64,000 nt of DNA from an uncultured Mucilaginibacter sp. (GTDB lineage: Bacteria > Bacteroidota > Bacteroidia > Sphingobacteriales > Sphingobacteriaceae), in NCBI RefSeq assembly GCF_913773635.1, contig NZ_CAJYGQ010000003.1:186001-250000 (forward strand). Direction: 5' to 3'. Within the stretch, counting starts at the first letter, position 1. Each line of letters begins with the position of its first letter. Position numbers and translations under genes: made by a program. This document shows, piece after piece, positions 1 to 8,543 of this stretch. The notes beneath the pieces are model-generated. The model had not been told where the DNA came from. It worked only from the letters and a program-made list of their open reading frames with translations, and ran no database searches.

Positions 1-430
1 GGTAAATATATAGGCTTCCACCTGCGTAATTAGCCGAAAATACGTGCTTCTGATCCTTATCAACGGATATGTAGCACGGACCCGCACCCGATACCTGTTT
101 ATTAATTAAATTCAACGTGCCTACCTTAGGGTCGAAAGTAAAAGAGCTTACACTGCCTTTGCGATCATCACCAATTTCATTTACTGCGTAAACAAACTTC
201 CTGTCATTCGAAACGCAAATGTACGATGGGTTATCAACACCCTGACCGGTACGGCTTAAATACGCTACATGACCGGTTTCTGTGTAAAACCGATAAACGT
301 AAATGCCTTCGCTGTTGGTTCCGGTGGTGTAAGTGCCAATAAGTAAATCCAATATTTTAGGTCCTTTGTTTTTGCTTTGTGCACTAAGTAAGCCAGGTAG
401 TAAGCACAAAATCAGTATTAGTTTTTTCAT
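1..430 (-). CDS. Lactonase-family beta-propeller protein, secreted, C-terminus outside window (partial)
   Basis: An open reading frame runs from an ATG at 430 leftwards off the window edge without a stop (143 codons visible); the ORF track misses it because it is truncated. The N-terminus is a clear Sec signal peptide (MKKLILILCLLPGLLSAQ), followed by the lactonase/6-phosphogluconolactonase-type propeller pattern (LLIGTYTTG, GIYVYRF, NPSYICVSND, VYAVNE, SGAGPCYISVD, FSANYAGGS). It is clearly paralogous to the full-length gene at 807-1886, which has no signal peptide. Members of this family hydrolyse sugar lactones; the exported location suggests a periplasmic substrate, but this is inferred. 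Confidence 0.85.
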   Translation of the reverse strand, partial: MKKLILILCLLPGLLSAQSKNKGPKILDLLIGTYTTGTNSEGIYVYRFYTETGHVAYLSRTGQGVDNPSYICVSNDRKFVYAVNEIGDDRKGSVSSFTFDPKVGTLNLINKQVSGAGPCYISVDKDQKHVFSANYAGGSLYIY

Positions 431-621
431 AAGGAAAACGCTTTAATTATTTGCAAGGTAGCAAATTCTTGGTTGAGGTATGGTTTACGCATGAGTGCTG
501 TTTAGTCCTCCCTCGGCGTTACGAAAGCACAGTGTTAATAGCATGGGTTGTAAGTATTTGATAGTCAAATACAATTTTTTTGTAACAAAAATGTTATATA
601 TAATGTTACTAACCTTAAATT

Positions 622-804
622 ATGAGAAAGCCGGAGTTGTGTTGTTCGAAGTGTAAGCGTCCGTATCATTATAAAAAAAATACGCCACTTATATTTAAGT
701 GGCTGGAAGATATTATTCCGGTAAAAATCTTCTTCTGTGCCTGCTGTGTCAAAAGTCGCTACCACATTATATCACGTAAGGAACTAAGTAAATACTGGAT
801 TTGA
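622..804 (+). CDS. Small putative zinc-ribbon protein (60 aa)
   Basis: A 60-residue basic protein with two cysteine knuckles, C8-x2-C11 and C39-x2-C42, spaced like a zinc ribbon (the first knuckle is preceded by an extra Cys7, the second contains Cys41). Aromatic and lysine-rich stretches flank the knuckles (RPYHYKK, KIFFCACC, SRYHI), which would suit nucleic-acid or protein contact. It lies in the gap between two lactonase-family genes on the opposite strand and ends 2 bases before the stop of the downstream convergent gene. The antisense ORF at 565-765 has no recognisable features and is less likely. Function unknown. Confidence 0.55.
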   Translation: MRKPELCCSKCKRPYHYKKNTPLIFKWLEDIIPVKIFFCACCVKSRYHIISRKELSKYWI

Positions 805-806
805 GC

Positions 807-1886
807 TTACGCTACAGGTGAAAACTTCAGACAGCTTGGACTTCTTATTGAAACTTGCACCCTGGCGGGAGTAAGTTCACCCTTTTCGCCATTAATTTTA
901 AAAACAACTATATTATTGCTTTTTTGATTGGCCGATAACAAAAAGCCTCCGGTAGGATCAATGGCAAGGTTACGAGGCTCTTTACCACCACTATCCTGCC
1001 GTTGTACAAAAGTCAGTAAACCGCTTGCAAAATCTCTTTCAAAAACGATAATTTCATTTGCATCTCCCCGGTTACTAGCGTAGACAAAACGACCGTTAGG
1101 GCAAATTCTGATATCGCCACCGCTAATTTCTCCGTCAAAACCATCAGGTAACATGCTTTTTTTTTGAATTTGTTCAAGCGTACCGTTGTCATATTTGAAC
1201 GCGGTAACGTTGCCGCTCATTTCATTTACCAGGTAAAGGTTTTTATTGTCCGGACTGAATACCACATGTCTGGGGCCTTCACCAGGCTCCGCTTTTGCAA
1301 GAGGTGCTGAAACAGGAACTAATACATCATCATTACTGTAAGGGTTGTAATTGCGGATGTTTATATTGTCGGCACCTAAATCGGTATATACCAAGTGGTC
1401 TTCATCGGCCGATAGAAGCGCAATGTGAACGTGTGATTTATCCTGGCGTTCATGATTAGGGCCTGAGCCATGTTCCTGTATTATTTGTTTTACCGGTGCA
1501 AGAGAACCATCTTCATTTATAGGAAAAACATAAACGCTACCTCCTTCATAGTTTGCAACAAACAAGTGTTTATGTGCCCCGTCTATGGTAACATGGCAGG
1601 GGCCGGGGCCAGTGTGCTGTGTATTAAGCAGGTGTAAAGTACCATCATTAGCATCAAAAGAAAATGCACTAACGTAGCCGCTGCTTTCTATTCCAACCTC
1701 GTTAACAGTATAAACAAAGCGATTGTTAGCTGATATGCAAAGGTAAGTTGGGTTTTCAACAGGTACAGCGGTTTTATTTAAAAACGATAGTTTTCCGCTT
1801 TCTGCATCAAACCTGTAAACATATAGTCCATCGGTACCGTCTTCAGTGTACGAACCTATAATTAAATTGAAAACCAGATTCTTCAT
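807..1886 (-). CDS. Lactonase family protein (6-phosphogluconolactonase-like beta-propeller)
   Basis: 359 residues, the usual length of the seven-bladed lactonase family (YbhE/Pgl type). Repeated blade motifs are visible: GLYVYRFDAESGKL, NPTYLCISANNRFVYTVNE, GPGPCHVTIDGAHKHLFVANYEGGSV, GEGPRHVVFSPDNKNLYLVNE, ISGGDIRICPNGRFVYASNRG and GGKEPRNLAIDPTGGFLLSANQ. In this family the likely reaction is hydrolysis of a sugar lactone such as 6-phosphogluconolactone. There is no signal peptide (the protein begins almost directly in blade 1), so it is probably cytoplasmic, unlike its exported paralogue at the left edge. It sits just below a strong terminator, so it is probably transcribed separately from the upstream rluB-like gene. 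The exact substrate is not shown by sequence. Confidence 0.85.
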   Translation of the reverse strand: MKNLVFNLIIGSYTEDGTDGLYVYRFDAESGKLSFLNKTAVPVENPTYLCISANNRFVYTVNEVGIESSGYVSAFSFDANDGTLHLLNTQHTGPGPCHVTIDGAHKHLFVANYEGGSVYVFPINEDGSLAPVKQIIQEHGSGPNHERQDKSHVHIALLSADEDHLVYTDLGADNINIRNYNPYSNDDVLVPVSAPLAKAEPGEGPRHVVFSPDNKNLYLVNEMSGNVTAFKYDNGTLEQIQKKSMLPDGFDGEISGGDIRICPNGRFVYASNRGDANEIIVFERDFASGLLTFVQRQDSGGKEPRNLAIDPTGGFLLSANQKSNNIVVFKINGEKGELTPARVQVSIRSPSCLKFSPVA

Positions 1887-1946
1887 ATAGCTATAAGTTG
1901 TATTTGTTTAACGCTATAGCAGGCTTTGGGTTTTCATAAAAGTTAA

Positions 1947-1978
1947 AAAGGGAAATTTCCTTGTAGAAATTTCCCTTT
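1947..1978 (-). terminator. Intrinsic terminator downstream of the pseudouridine synthase gene
   Basis: A perfect 13-bp inverted repeat (AAAGGGAAATTTC / GAAATTTCCCTTT) with a 6-nt loop follows the stop codon at 2016 on the minus strand, and the minus-strand sequence after the stem is T-rich. It separates the rluB-like gene from the lactonase gene. Confidence 0.75.
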
Positions 1979-2015
1979 ACTTATTGCTACTGTAAATTGT
2001 ACAGATAGATTGTTA

Positions 2016-3488
2016 TTAAGCTTTAACCAAATGCTTTAATTGAATTATTTCTTTTTCTTCGAGGAATCTCCAGCGCCCGCGTGGTAAATCTTTTTTGGTA
2101 AGATTTGCATAAATAGTGCGGTCGAGCTTTACCACTTCATAACCCAGGTGTTCAAAAATACGACGAACAATACGGTTTTTGCCGCTATGAATTTGGATGC
2201 CAACCTCACGTTTGGTTCCACCTTGCACATAGCTTACCATATCTGGTTTAATAAAGCCATCTTCCAGCTCTAAACCATACTCAATTTTATTAAGGTCGCC
2301 CTGGGTTAAACTTTTATTAAGTTCAACCTGGTATATTTTAGTAATGCTATTGCGTGGGTGCGAAAGCTTGTCGGCCAGTTCGCCATCGTTAGTCATTAGT
2401 ATTAAGCCTGTTGTGTTTCGGTCCAGCCTGCCTACAGGGTAAATGCGCTCTTTGCTTGCCTTGTCAACCAGGTGCATAACGGTGCGGCGCTCCTGTGGGT
2501 CATCAGTAGTGGTAATGTAATCCTTAGGTTTGTTAAGTAATACATAAACCATTTTCTCGCGCTTCAAAGTTTCACCATTGTAGCGTATCACATCTTTTGA
2601 TGGATCAACCTTATGGCCTAACTCTGATACTACCTCGCCATTTACCGATACCACCCCCGCGGTAATAAGTTCATCAGCCTTACGGCGCGAGCAAATACCT
2701 GCATTTGATATATAACGGTTAAGACGTATTAAATGACTGTCGTCGTTTTCTGAAGTTTTTTTGTTGCGGCCCCTTAAGTTCGTTTTAGAGCGGTCTTCGT
2801 TAAAATCCTCGGTAGAATTTTTACGGTAGCTTGATGACCTTTCTCCCGATTGCTCCCGGCGTTCACGAAAAGGTTTGTTACGCTCATCATTGCCGCTTTT
2901 ACGGAAGTTTGAAGATCTTTCGCCTGATTGTTCGCGGCGTTCGCGGAATGGTTTGTTACCATTGTCATCACCCGCTGGTTTATCAGCCCAGGTGCGGCTA
3001 CTACCTACAGCACGGTTAAATTTCTTTTCGCCACCTTCGCTTTGCTCACCTGTGCGTGATTTAAAGTTGCTTCTATCGCCACCTTTAAAGTCACCGCCTG
3101 TGCTTTTTCTAAATGGCCTGTCGGTGCTGCTGCCACGGCTTTCGCTATTGCGCTTAAACGGACGGTCAGCACCTGTGCTTTCGCCACGGTTGCTGCGGTC
3201 GCCAAACGGTTTTTTTCCGGCGGTAGAGCCGAAGCTCCTTTTTGGCCTGTCATCTGCGTTAAAACCACCTGATGAAGTTTTGCGTCCTGCTGTAAACGGT
3301 TTTTTGTCGCCATCGGTACCGAACCTTTTTTTAGGTGCGCCATCGTCTGATTTTTTGAAACCTGAATTAGCATTACGTGTACGCGGTGAAGAGCTGTTTC
3401 GTGGTTCGTGGCCACTGCCGCCGGTGCGCCTGCCGGCTGATTTGTTGGACTTGTCGTCGCGACTGTTCCCTGGTTTTTTGAATACCAT
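2016..3488 (-). CDS. rluB: Pseudouridine synthase, RluB/RsuA family, with a long disordered N-terminal extension
   Basis: The C-terminal ~240 residues are a standard RsuA/RluB/RluE enzyme: an S4 RNA-binding domain (about residues 253-300, RLNRYISNAGICSRRKADEL, with PSKDVIRYNGE after it) and the catalytic domain with the signature GRLDRNTTGLILMTNDGEL (catalytic Asp near residue 356) and GKNRIVRRIFEHLGYEV. It would isomerise a uridine in ribosomal RNA, RluB acting on 23S helix 89. The first ~250 residues are low-complexity, rich in Arg, Gly, Ser, Asp and Lys, and contain a near-duplicate block (NKPFRERREQSGERSS twice). Such tails are common in Bacteroidota homologues and are inferred to bind RNA. 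Which member of the RsuA family it is cannot be fixed by sequence alone. Confidence 0.9.
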   Translation of the reverse strand: MVFKKPGNSRDDKSNKSAGRRTGGSGHEPRNSSSPRTRNANSGFKKSDDGAPKKRFGTDGDKKPFTAGRKTSSGGFNADDRPKRSFGSTAGKKPFGDRSNRGESTGADRPFKRNSESRGSSTDRPFRKSTGGDFKGGDRSNFKSRTGEQSEGGEKKFNRAVGSSRTWADKPAGDDNGNKPFRERREQSGERSSNFRKSGNDERNKPFRERREQSGERSSSYRKNSTEDFNEDRSKTNLRGRNKKTSENDDSHLIRLNRYISNAGICSRRKADELITAGVVSVNGEVVSELGHKVDPSKDVIRYNGETLKREKMVYVLLNKPKDYITTTDDPQERRTVMHLVDKASKERIYPVGRLDRNTTGLILMTNDGELADKLSHPRNSITKIYQVELNKSLTQGDLNKIEYGLELEDGFIKPDMVSYVQGGTKREVGIQIHSGKNRIVRRIFEHLGYEVVKLDRTIYANLTKKDLPRGRWRFLEEKEIIQLKHLVKA

Positions 3489-3646
3489 ATTTTTTTGTTA
3501 AAGCTTTAAAAGCGGGGAGCAAAGGTACGAAAAATTGCCTTATTGCAAAAAAAGTTTCCACATGCGAAATCGGCGTTTAAACACCCGTCAACCCATTGTT
3601 TTCACATTTTTTCCACATCGCTCAAAACACTAAGCAGGCCTAAGTG

Positions 3647-3676
3647 TTTGATTGTGTGATATGTTTTATACCTTTG
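3647..3676 (+). promoter_or_regulatory. Bacteroidota-type promoter for the lytic transglycosylase gene
   Basis: TTTG at 3647-3650 and TACCTTTG at 3669-3676 match the Bacteroidota -33 (TTTG) and -7 (TAnnTTTG) elements with an 18-nt spacer. They lie about 45 nt upstream of the ATG at 3720, inside the 231-nt divergent gap. Confidence 0.55.
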
Positions 3677-3719
3677 CGCCACACATTTACCTGTGTATTG
3701 TTGAACTAAATTAAATTGA

Positions 3720-4484
3720 ATGATTAAAAATCACCTCATTACGTGCTCCGTAATATGTGTGCTGTTTATCATTTCAAGGCTCTTTGTTTTCAGTGTTGAT
3801 CACAAAGAGGAATTGAAAAGCAGTCCTGTTCTTTTCAACGTTTTTGAAACCAAAAAAGTTGAAGAGAAACCAAATTTAAACTTTGCCGACGAGAAAGTGC
3901 CGGTGAAAAACGTTAAAGTAAAACGCAAGATCAGCTACTCCATTTGGAAGCATAGCCGATACACCTCTCAAGCCAAACAACTGCAGGCTCAGGCCGCAAA
4001 ATGGTTTCCGATGATTGTACCCATTTTGCAGGTTTATGGTATCCCCGAAGATTTTAAATATATTCCTTTACTGGAATCGGGTTTTCAAAAACATGTGCGT
4101 TCGCCGCGAGGCGCAGCAGGTATATGGCAATTTATGCCTGGTACCGCACGTCAGTACGGTCTTAAGGTTGGACACGGCAAAGATGAACGCCTGAACAACC
4201 GTAAAGCTACTATTGCCGCCTGCAAGTACATTAAAGACTTATATGATGAAATGGGTAGCTGGACGCTGGCTGCAGCGGCTTACAACGCCGGTTCGCCGCG
4301 TATGCACAAGGCAATTAACCGCAAAAACGGCGGCAACTATTTCTTTATGCACCTTAACCGCGAAACGGGCATGTACGTTTACAACCTTGTAGCCATGAAA
4401 GAGGTTATGGATAAGGAAATAGAGGAAAACTATGGCCCTATGATGGCTAACATAGTACCTGCCGACACATTGTCATTAAACTAA
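3720..4484 (+). CDS. Membrane-anchored lytic transglycosylase (MltD/Slt-type SLT domain)
   Basis: 254 residues. An N-terminal membrane segment (about residues 7-25) is followed by a linker and a family-1 transglycosylase (SLT/GEWL) domain. The catalytic Glu is E119 in IPLLESGF; the family motifs GAAGIWQFMPGTARQYGL and AAAAYNAGSPRM are intact, as is the DERLNNRKATIAACKYI helix. It cleaves the MurNAc-GlcNAc bond of peptidoglycan, forming 1,6-anhydro ends, in the periplasm. Unlike E. coli MltD there is no LysM domain, and the protein is short. It is monocistronic, with its own promoter and a strong terminator after it. Confidence 0.88.
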   Translation: MIKNHLITCSVICVLFIISRLFVFSVDHKEELKSSPVLFNVFETKKVEEKPNLNFADEKVPVKNVKVKRKISYSIWKHSRYTSQAKQLQAQAAKWFPMIVPILQVYGIPEDFKYIPLLESGFQKHVRSPRGAAGIWQFMPGTARQYGLKVGHGKDERLNNRKATIAACKYIKDLYDEMGSWTLAAAAYNAGSPRMHKAINRKNGGNYFFMHLNRETGMYVYNLVAMKEVMDKEIEENYGPMMANIVPADTLSLN

Positions 4485-4511
4485 AATATTTAGTAATTAC
4501 GGAGCAAGCGA

Positions 4512-4544
4512 GGCCTGTATGCATTGTGCATGCAGGCCTTTTTT
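4512..4544 (+). terminator. Intrinsic terminator after the lytic transglycosylase
   Basis: An 11-bp stem (GGCCTGTATGC / GCATGCAGGCC, one G-T wobble) with a 5-nt loop is followed by a run of six T residues, 28 nt after the stop codon. Confidence 0.85.
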
Positions 4545-4554
4545 AGTATATTTG
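4524..4554 (+). promoter_or_regulatory. Possible uvrA promoter overlapping the upstream terminator
   Basis: TTG at 4524-4526 and TATATTTG at 4547-4554 fit the Bacteroidota -33/-7 pattern with a 20-nt spacer. The -33 element would lie in the terminator loop of the preceding gene. Weak but positioned about 80 nt before the uvrA ATG. Confidence 0.35.
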
Positions 4555-4635
4555 CGGCTCGTTTTTAGATAATTATACACGGCCAAAAAACTTAGCGGCC
4601 GTTTACAAGTTACATACTTGTTGTTTAAAAAATTT

Positions 4636-7482
4636 ATGGCTGAAAAAACAATTGACCTGGGCGAACAAAGTGAAGTAGAGGTATACGGGGCCCGGGTGCA
4701 TAATCTTAAAAATATTGATGTTTCATTTCCGCGTAACCAGCTGGTGGTGGTAACCGGGTTGAGCGGCAGCGGTAAATCATCGTTGGCTTTTGATACTATT
4801 TACGCCGAAGGGCAACGCCGTTACATGGAAACTTTTTCGGCCTACTCGCGCCAGTTTATGGGCGGTATGGAGCGGCCCGATGTTGATAAGGTATCAGGCT
4901 TGAGTCCGGTTATTGCCATTGAGCAAAAAACAACCAGTAAAAACCCACGCTCAACAGTAGGTACCATTACCGAGATATATGATTTTATGCGCTTGCTATA
5001 TGCCCGTGCCGGTGAGGCATACTCATATGTAAGCGGGCAAAAAATGGAGCGCATGAGCGAAGATCAGATTATGCGCACCATTGCCGAAAAATTTGACGGG
5101 CAGCCGGTAAATATTCTGGCACCGGTGGTGAAAGGCCGTAAGGGTCATTACCGCGAATTATTTGAGCAAATACGCAAGCAAGGTTACCTGAAAGTATATG
5201 TTGATGGCAACATTATGGATGTTGAGCCTAAAATGCAGGTAGACCGTTATAAAATTCATGATATTGATATTGTAGTTGACCGTTTGGTGGTTAGCGAAAA
5301 AGACAGCAAGCGTTTACATACTTCGATACAATCGGCACTTAAAACAGCTAAAGGCATTATACGTATTGCCGATAAGGACAACAATGTATCTTATTTTAGC
5401 AAGTTTTTAATGGATCCGGTTTCGGGTATTTCTTATGATGAGCCGCAGCCCAATACATTTTCATTTAACTCGCCTTATGGCGCCTGTGATAAGTGCGATG
5501 GCTTAGGTTATATTTTTGTTGTAGATGAGTCATCAGTTATACCAAACCCAAAACTGAGTATTATTAACGGCGGTTTGGCGCCCCTTGGCGAGTACCGCGA
5601 AACCTGGGTTTTTCAGGTGTTAAAAGCTTTAGGTAAAAAGTATGATTTCTCTTTATCAGTGCCTATTGAAAAAATTCCACGCGAAAAGCTGGACATTATA
5701 TTAAACGGCTCACAGGAAATTATTTCTGTTGCTGTTGAATACAATAAATGGAACGTTCAAAATTACCAGGTTACTTTTGATGGTATCATCCGTATGCTTG
5801 AAGAGCAGCAAGAACGCAAAAGCGAGGATGTATCAGACGATTTAGAAGCTTACCGCACGTTAAAGGTTTGTCCCGTTTGCGAAGGCGCAAGACTTAAAAA
5901 GGAGTCATTACACTTTAAGGTTAGCGAGAAGAATATTTTCGAGCTGGCTACAATGGATATACGCACCCTGCAAGATTGGTTTGTAGGTATTGAAGACAGG
6001 CTTAGCGAGCGTCAAAACGTCATAGCACGAGAGATACTTAAAGAAATTCGGGCACGCATTGGCTTTTTGCTTGATGTAGGCTTAAGCTATTTAACGCTTG
6101 ACCGTACGGCGCGTACCCTATCGGGCGGTGAGGCGCAGCGCATACGTTTAGCTACGCAAATTGGCTCGCAGCTAATGAATGTAATGTACATTTTAGATGA
6201 GCCAAGCATAGGTCTGCACCAGCGCGATAATGATCGCCTTATCAACGCACTAAAAAACCTGCGCGATTTAGGTAACACAGTGTTGGTTGTTGAGCATGAT
6301 AAAGACATGATACTTGAGGCCGACTACGTTATTGATATGGGGCCTGCAGCAGGCGTGCATGGTGGTACTGTAGTTGCCGAGGGTACACCGCAGCAGTTAA
6401 TGGCTATGCATACACTCACTACATCATATATTAATGGTGAACGGGAAATAGCCATACCAAAACAACGCCGTAAGGGTAACGGTAAATCTGTAACCCTTAA
6501 AAAGGCTACAGGGCATAACCTTAAAAAGGTAACGGTAGAGTTTCCGTTGGGAAAGCTTATAGGTATAACAGGCGTATCGGGTAGTGGTAAATCAAGTTTA
6601 ATTACCGAAACGCTGTACCCTATTCTGAATCATCACTTTTTCAGGGCTAAAAAGCAGCCGCTACCTTATGACAAGGTTGAAGGACTCGAAAATATTGATA
6701 AGGTTATTGAGATAGACCAAACGCCAATTGGCCGCACGCCGCGCTCAAATCCGGCTACTTATACTGGTGTATTCTCGGATATCCGGGCTTTGTACGTGCA
6801 ATTGCCCGAATCAAAGATACGTGGTTATAAACCGGGCCGCTTTTCGTTCAACGTAAAGGGTGGCCGTTGTGAAACCTGCCAGGGCGCCGGTATGAAGGTT
6901 ATTGAAATGAACTTTTTGCCCGATGTGCAGGTGCCTTGCGAAGAATGTGGTGGTAAACGTTACAACCGCGAAACTCTTGAAGTGCGCTATCGTGGCAAAT
7001 CCATCAGTGATGTGCTCGATATGAGTATTGAGGATGCCACAGCATTTTTTGAGCATATCCCGGCCATCTATCGTAAGGTGAAAACATTAAATGATGTTGG
7101 TTTGGGCTACATCACGTTAGGGCAGTCATCCTTAACATTATCAGGCGGTGAGGCACAGCGTGTAAAGTTGTCAACCGAGTTGTCTAAAAAAGATACCGGA
7201 AACACATTTTATATTCTTGATGAGCCTACTACAGGTTTACACTTTGAAGATATTAACGTACTGTTAGGCGTATTGCAACAATTGGTTGATAAAGGCAATA
7301 CCGTACTGGTGATTGAACATAACCTCGATGTAATTAAAGTAGTTGACCACGTAATTGACCTTGGTCCGGAAGGTGGTTCGGGAGGTGGACAAATTTTGTA
7401 CAAAGGTACACCCGAAGGTTTGTGCAAAGTTAAAGAAAGCTTTACTGGTAAATTCCTGGCTAAGGAGATGGGTGTAAAATAG
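4636..7482 (+). CDS. uvrA: Excinuclease ABC subunit UvrA
   Basis: 948 residues from the ATG at 4636; the ORF track begins at an upstream TTG (4618), but MAEKTIDLGEQSEVEVYGARVHNLKNI is the natural N-terminus. Two ABC ATPase modules are complete: Walker A GLSGSGKSS (about residue 41) and GVSGSGKSS, ABC signatures LSGGEAQRIRLATQIGS and LSGGEAQRVKLSTEL, and Walker B regions YILDEPSIGLH and YILDEPTTGLH. Zinc-binding pairs CDKCDGLGY/CPVCEGARL and CETCQGAGMKVIEM/CEECGGKRYN are present. UvrA recognises DNA damage and loads UvrB in nucleotide excision repair. It stands alone, with no uvrB nearby, flanked by terminators on both sides. Confidence 0.97.
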   Translation: MAEKTIDLGEQSEVEVYGARVHNLKNIDVSFPRNQLVVVTGLSGSGKSSLAFDTIYAEGQRRYMETFSAYSRQFMGGMERPDVDKVSGLSPVIAIEQKTTSKNPRSTVGTITEIYDFMRLLYARAGEAYSYVSGQKMERMSEDQIMRTIAEKFDGQPVNILAPVVKGRKGHYRELFEQIRKQGYLKVYVDGNIMDVEPKMQVDRYKIHDIDIVVDRLVVSEKDSKRLHTSIQSALKTAKGIIRIADKDNNVSYFSKFLMDPVSGISYDEPQPNTFSFNSPYGACDKCDGLGYIFVVDESSVIPNPKLSIINGGLAPLGEYRETWVFQVLKALGKKYDFSLSVPIEKIPREKLDIILNGSQEIISVAVEYNKWNVQNYQVTFDGIIRMLEEQQERKSEDVSDDLEAYRTLKVCPVCEGARLKKESLHFKVSEKNIFELATMDIRTLQDWFVGIEDRLSERQNVIAREILKEIRARIGFLLDVGLSYLTLDRTARTLSGGEAQRIRLATQIGSQLMNVMYILDEPSIGLHQRDNDRLINALKNLRDLGNTVLVVEHDKDMILEADYVIDMGPAAGVHGGTVVAEGTPQQLMAMHTLTTSYINGEREIAIPKQRRKGNGKSVTLKKATGHNLKKVTVEFPLGKLIGITGVSGSGKSSLITETLYPILNHHFFRAKKQPLPYDKVEGLENIDKVIEIDQTPIGRTPRSNPATYTGVFSDIRALYVQLPESKIRGYKPGRFSFNVKGGRCETCQGAGMKVIEMNFLPDVQVPCEECGGKRYNRETLEVRYRGKSISDVLDMSIEDATAFFEHIPAIYRKVKTLNDVGLGYITLGQSSLTLSGGEAQRVKLSTELSKKDTGNTFYILDEPTTGLHFEDINVLLGVLQQLVDKGNTVLVIEHNLDVIKVVDHVIDLGPEGGSGGGQILYKGTPEGLCKVKESFTGKFLAKEMGVK

Positions 7483-7520
7483 AGAAAGAAGTTAGAGACA
7501 GGAACCAGGACAAAATATGT

Positions 7521-7548
7521 AGAGGCACAATAATTTGTGCCTCTTTTT
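7521..7548 (+). terminator. Intrinsic terminator after uvrA
   Basis: A 10-bp perfect stem (AGAGGCACAA / TTGTGCCTCT) with a 4-nt loop and a following T run, about 40 nt after the uvrA stop. Confidence 0.85.
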
Positions 7549-7577
7549 GTTTAATTTGCTTATCACAGTTTTACACG

Positions 7578-8501
7578 ATGAAATATTTATACATCTGTTT
7601 TCTATTACTAGCTTTTTCTGCCAAAGCACAACAAGCAACTTACACAGCACTAATTTCTAAAGCCGACTCCTTATATCAGGCTAAAAATTATAAAGCCTCG
7701 GCGTGGGCTTATTCTTCTGCTTTTAAAAGTAACAAGTGGCAAGGGCTTATAAATGATCGTTACAATGCTGCCTGCGCCTGGGCACTTGCAAATTATACGG
7801 ATAGTGCCTTTACTAATTTACAGCGTGTAGTTTATATAGGTGGCTACCATAACTACCAGCATATTACGCAAGACACTGACTTAACCTCGTTATATGCCGA
7901 TAAACGTTGGCCTAAATTACTTAAGCAGGTAAAGTTAAATGAGCAAGAGGTTGAAAAAAAACTCAATAAACCTTTGGTAAAAGAACTTACCGGTATTTAT
8001 AACGATGATCAGTCGTACCGGTTGAAACTGGATTCGGTAGGTAAGAAATACGGACGCAATTCTAAAGAACTAAAGGATTTGTGGTCCACCATCCAGCAAA
8101 AAGATTCTATTAATTTATCAAAAGTAAAAGCAATTCTAGATGATCATGGTTGGCTTGGAGCTGATGTTGTAGGCGATAAAGGCAATTTAACCTTGTTTTT
8201 GGTAATTCAGCATGCCGATATTAAAACGCAGGAAAAGTATCTTCCTATGCTGCGAGCAGCCGTTAAGGAAGGCAAGGCACACCCGGCAAACCTGGCTTTA
8301 CTTGAAGACCGAGTTGCTATACGCCAAGGTAAAAAGCAAATTTACGGTAGCCAAATTTCAATTGATAAAACCGGCAAAGCCACTATTGATCCTATTGATG
8401 ATGAACCTAACGTAAATAAGCGTAGGGCTGCAGTTGGCTTGCAACCGCTGGAGGACTATGTTAAACAATGGGGAATTGAGTATCATCTACCAGCCAATTA
8501 G
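7578..8501 (+). CDS. Exported protein with a C-terminal DUF6624-like domain
   Basis: 307 residues with a signal peptide (MKYLYICFLLLAFSAKAQ). Residues ~20-110 resemble a TPR-like segment seen in related Bacteroidota proteins (ADSLYQAKNYKASAWAYSSAF, NAACAWALANYTDSAF, GGYHNYQHITQDTDL). The C-terminal half fits the DUF6624 pattern: DDQSYR, then LDDHGWLGADVVG, FLVIQHADIKTQEKYLPMLRAAVKEG, LALLEDRVAIRQGKKQIYGSQ and VNKRRAAVGLQPLEDY. No enzymatic function is established for that domain. It follows the uvrA terminator and precedes the NAD(P)HX repair gene by 42 nt, so the two may be co-transcribed. Family assignment is from remembered motifs. Confidence 0.72.
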   Translation: MKYLYICFLLLAFSAKAQQATYTALISKADSLYQAKNYKASAWAYSSAFKSNKWQGLINDRYNAACAWALANYTDSAFTNLQRVVYIGGYHNYQHITQDTDLTSLYADKRWPKLLKQVKLNEQEVEKKLNKPLVKELTGIYNDDQSYRLKLDSVGKKYGRNSKELKDLWSTIQQKDSINLSKVKAILDDHGWLGADVVGDKGNLTLFLVIQHADIKTQEKYLPMLRAAVKEGKAHPANLALLEDRVAIRQGKKQIYGSQISIDKTGKATIDPIDDEPNVNKRRAAVGLQPLEDYVKQWGIEYHLPAN

Positions 8502-8543
8502 CACTGGTTGCAAACAAAAGCGCGTAACTCATCTTAACAAGTT

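Noticed and set aside
565-765. 66-aa minus-strand ORF
   Set aside because: It overlaps the small zinc-ribbon gene on the other strand and has no recognisable composition or motif.
2875-3501. 208-aa Leu/Pro-rich plus-strand ORF
   Set aside because: It is antisense to the Arg/Gly-rich N-terminal tail of the rluB-like gene; the GC-skewed codons of that tail keep the opposite frame open.
4618-4635. TTG start giving six extra residues for UvrA
   Set aside because: The ATG at 4636 gives the conserved N-terminus; the extra residues look like leader DNA.
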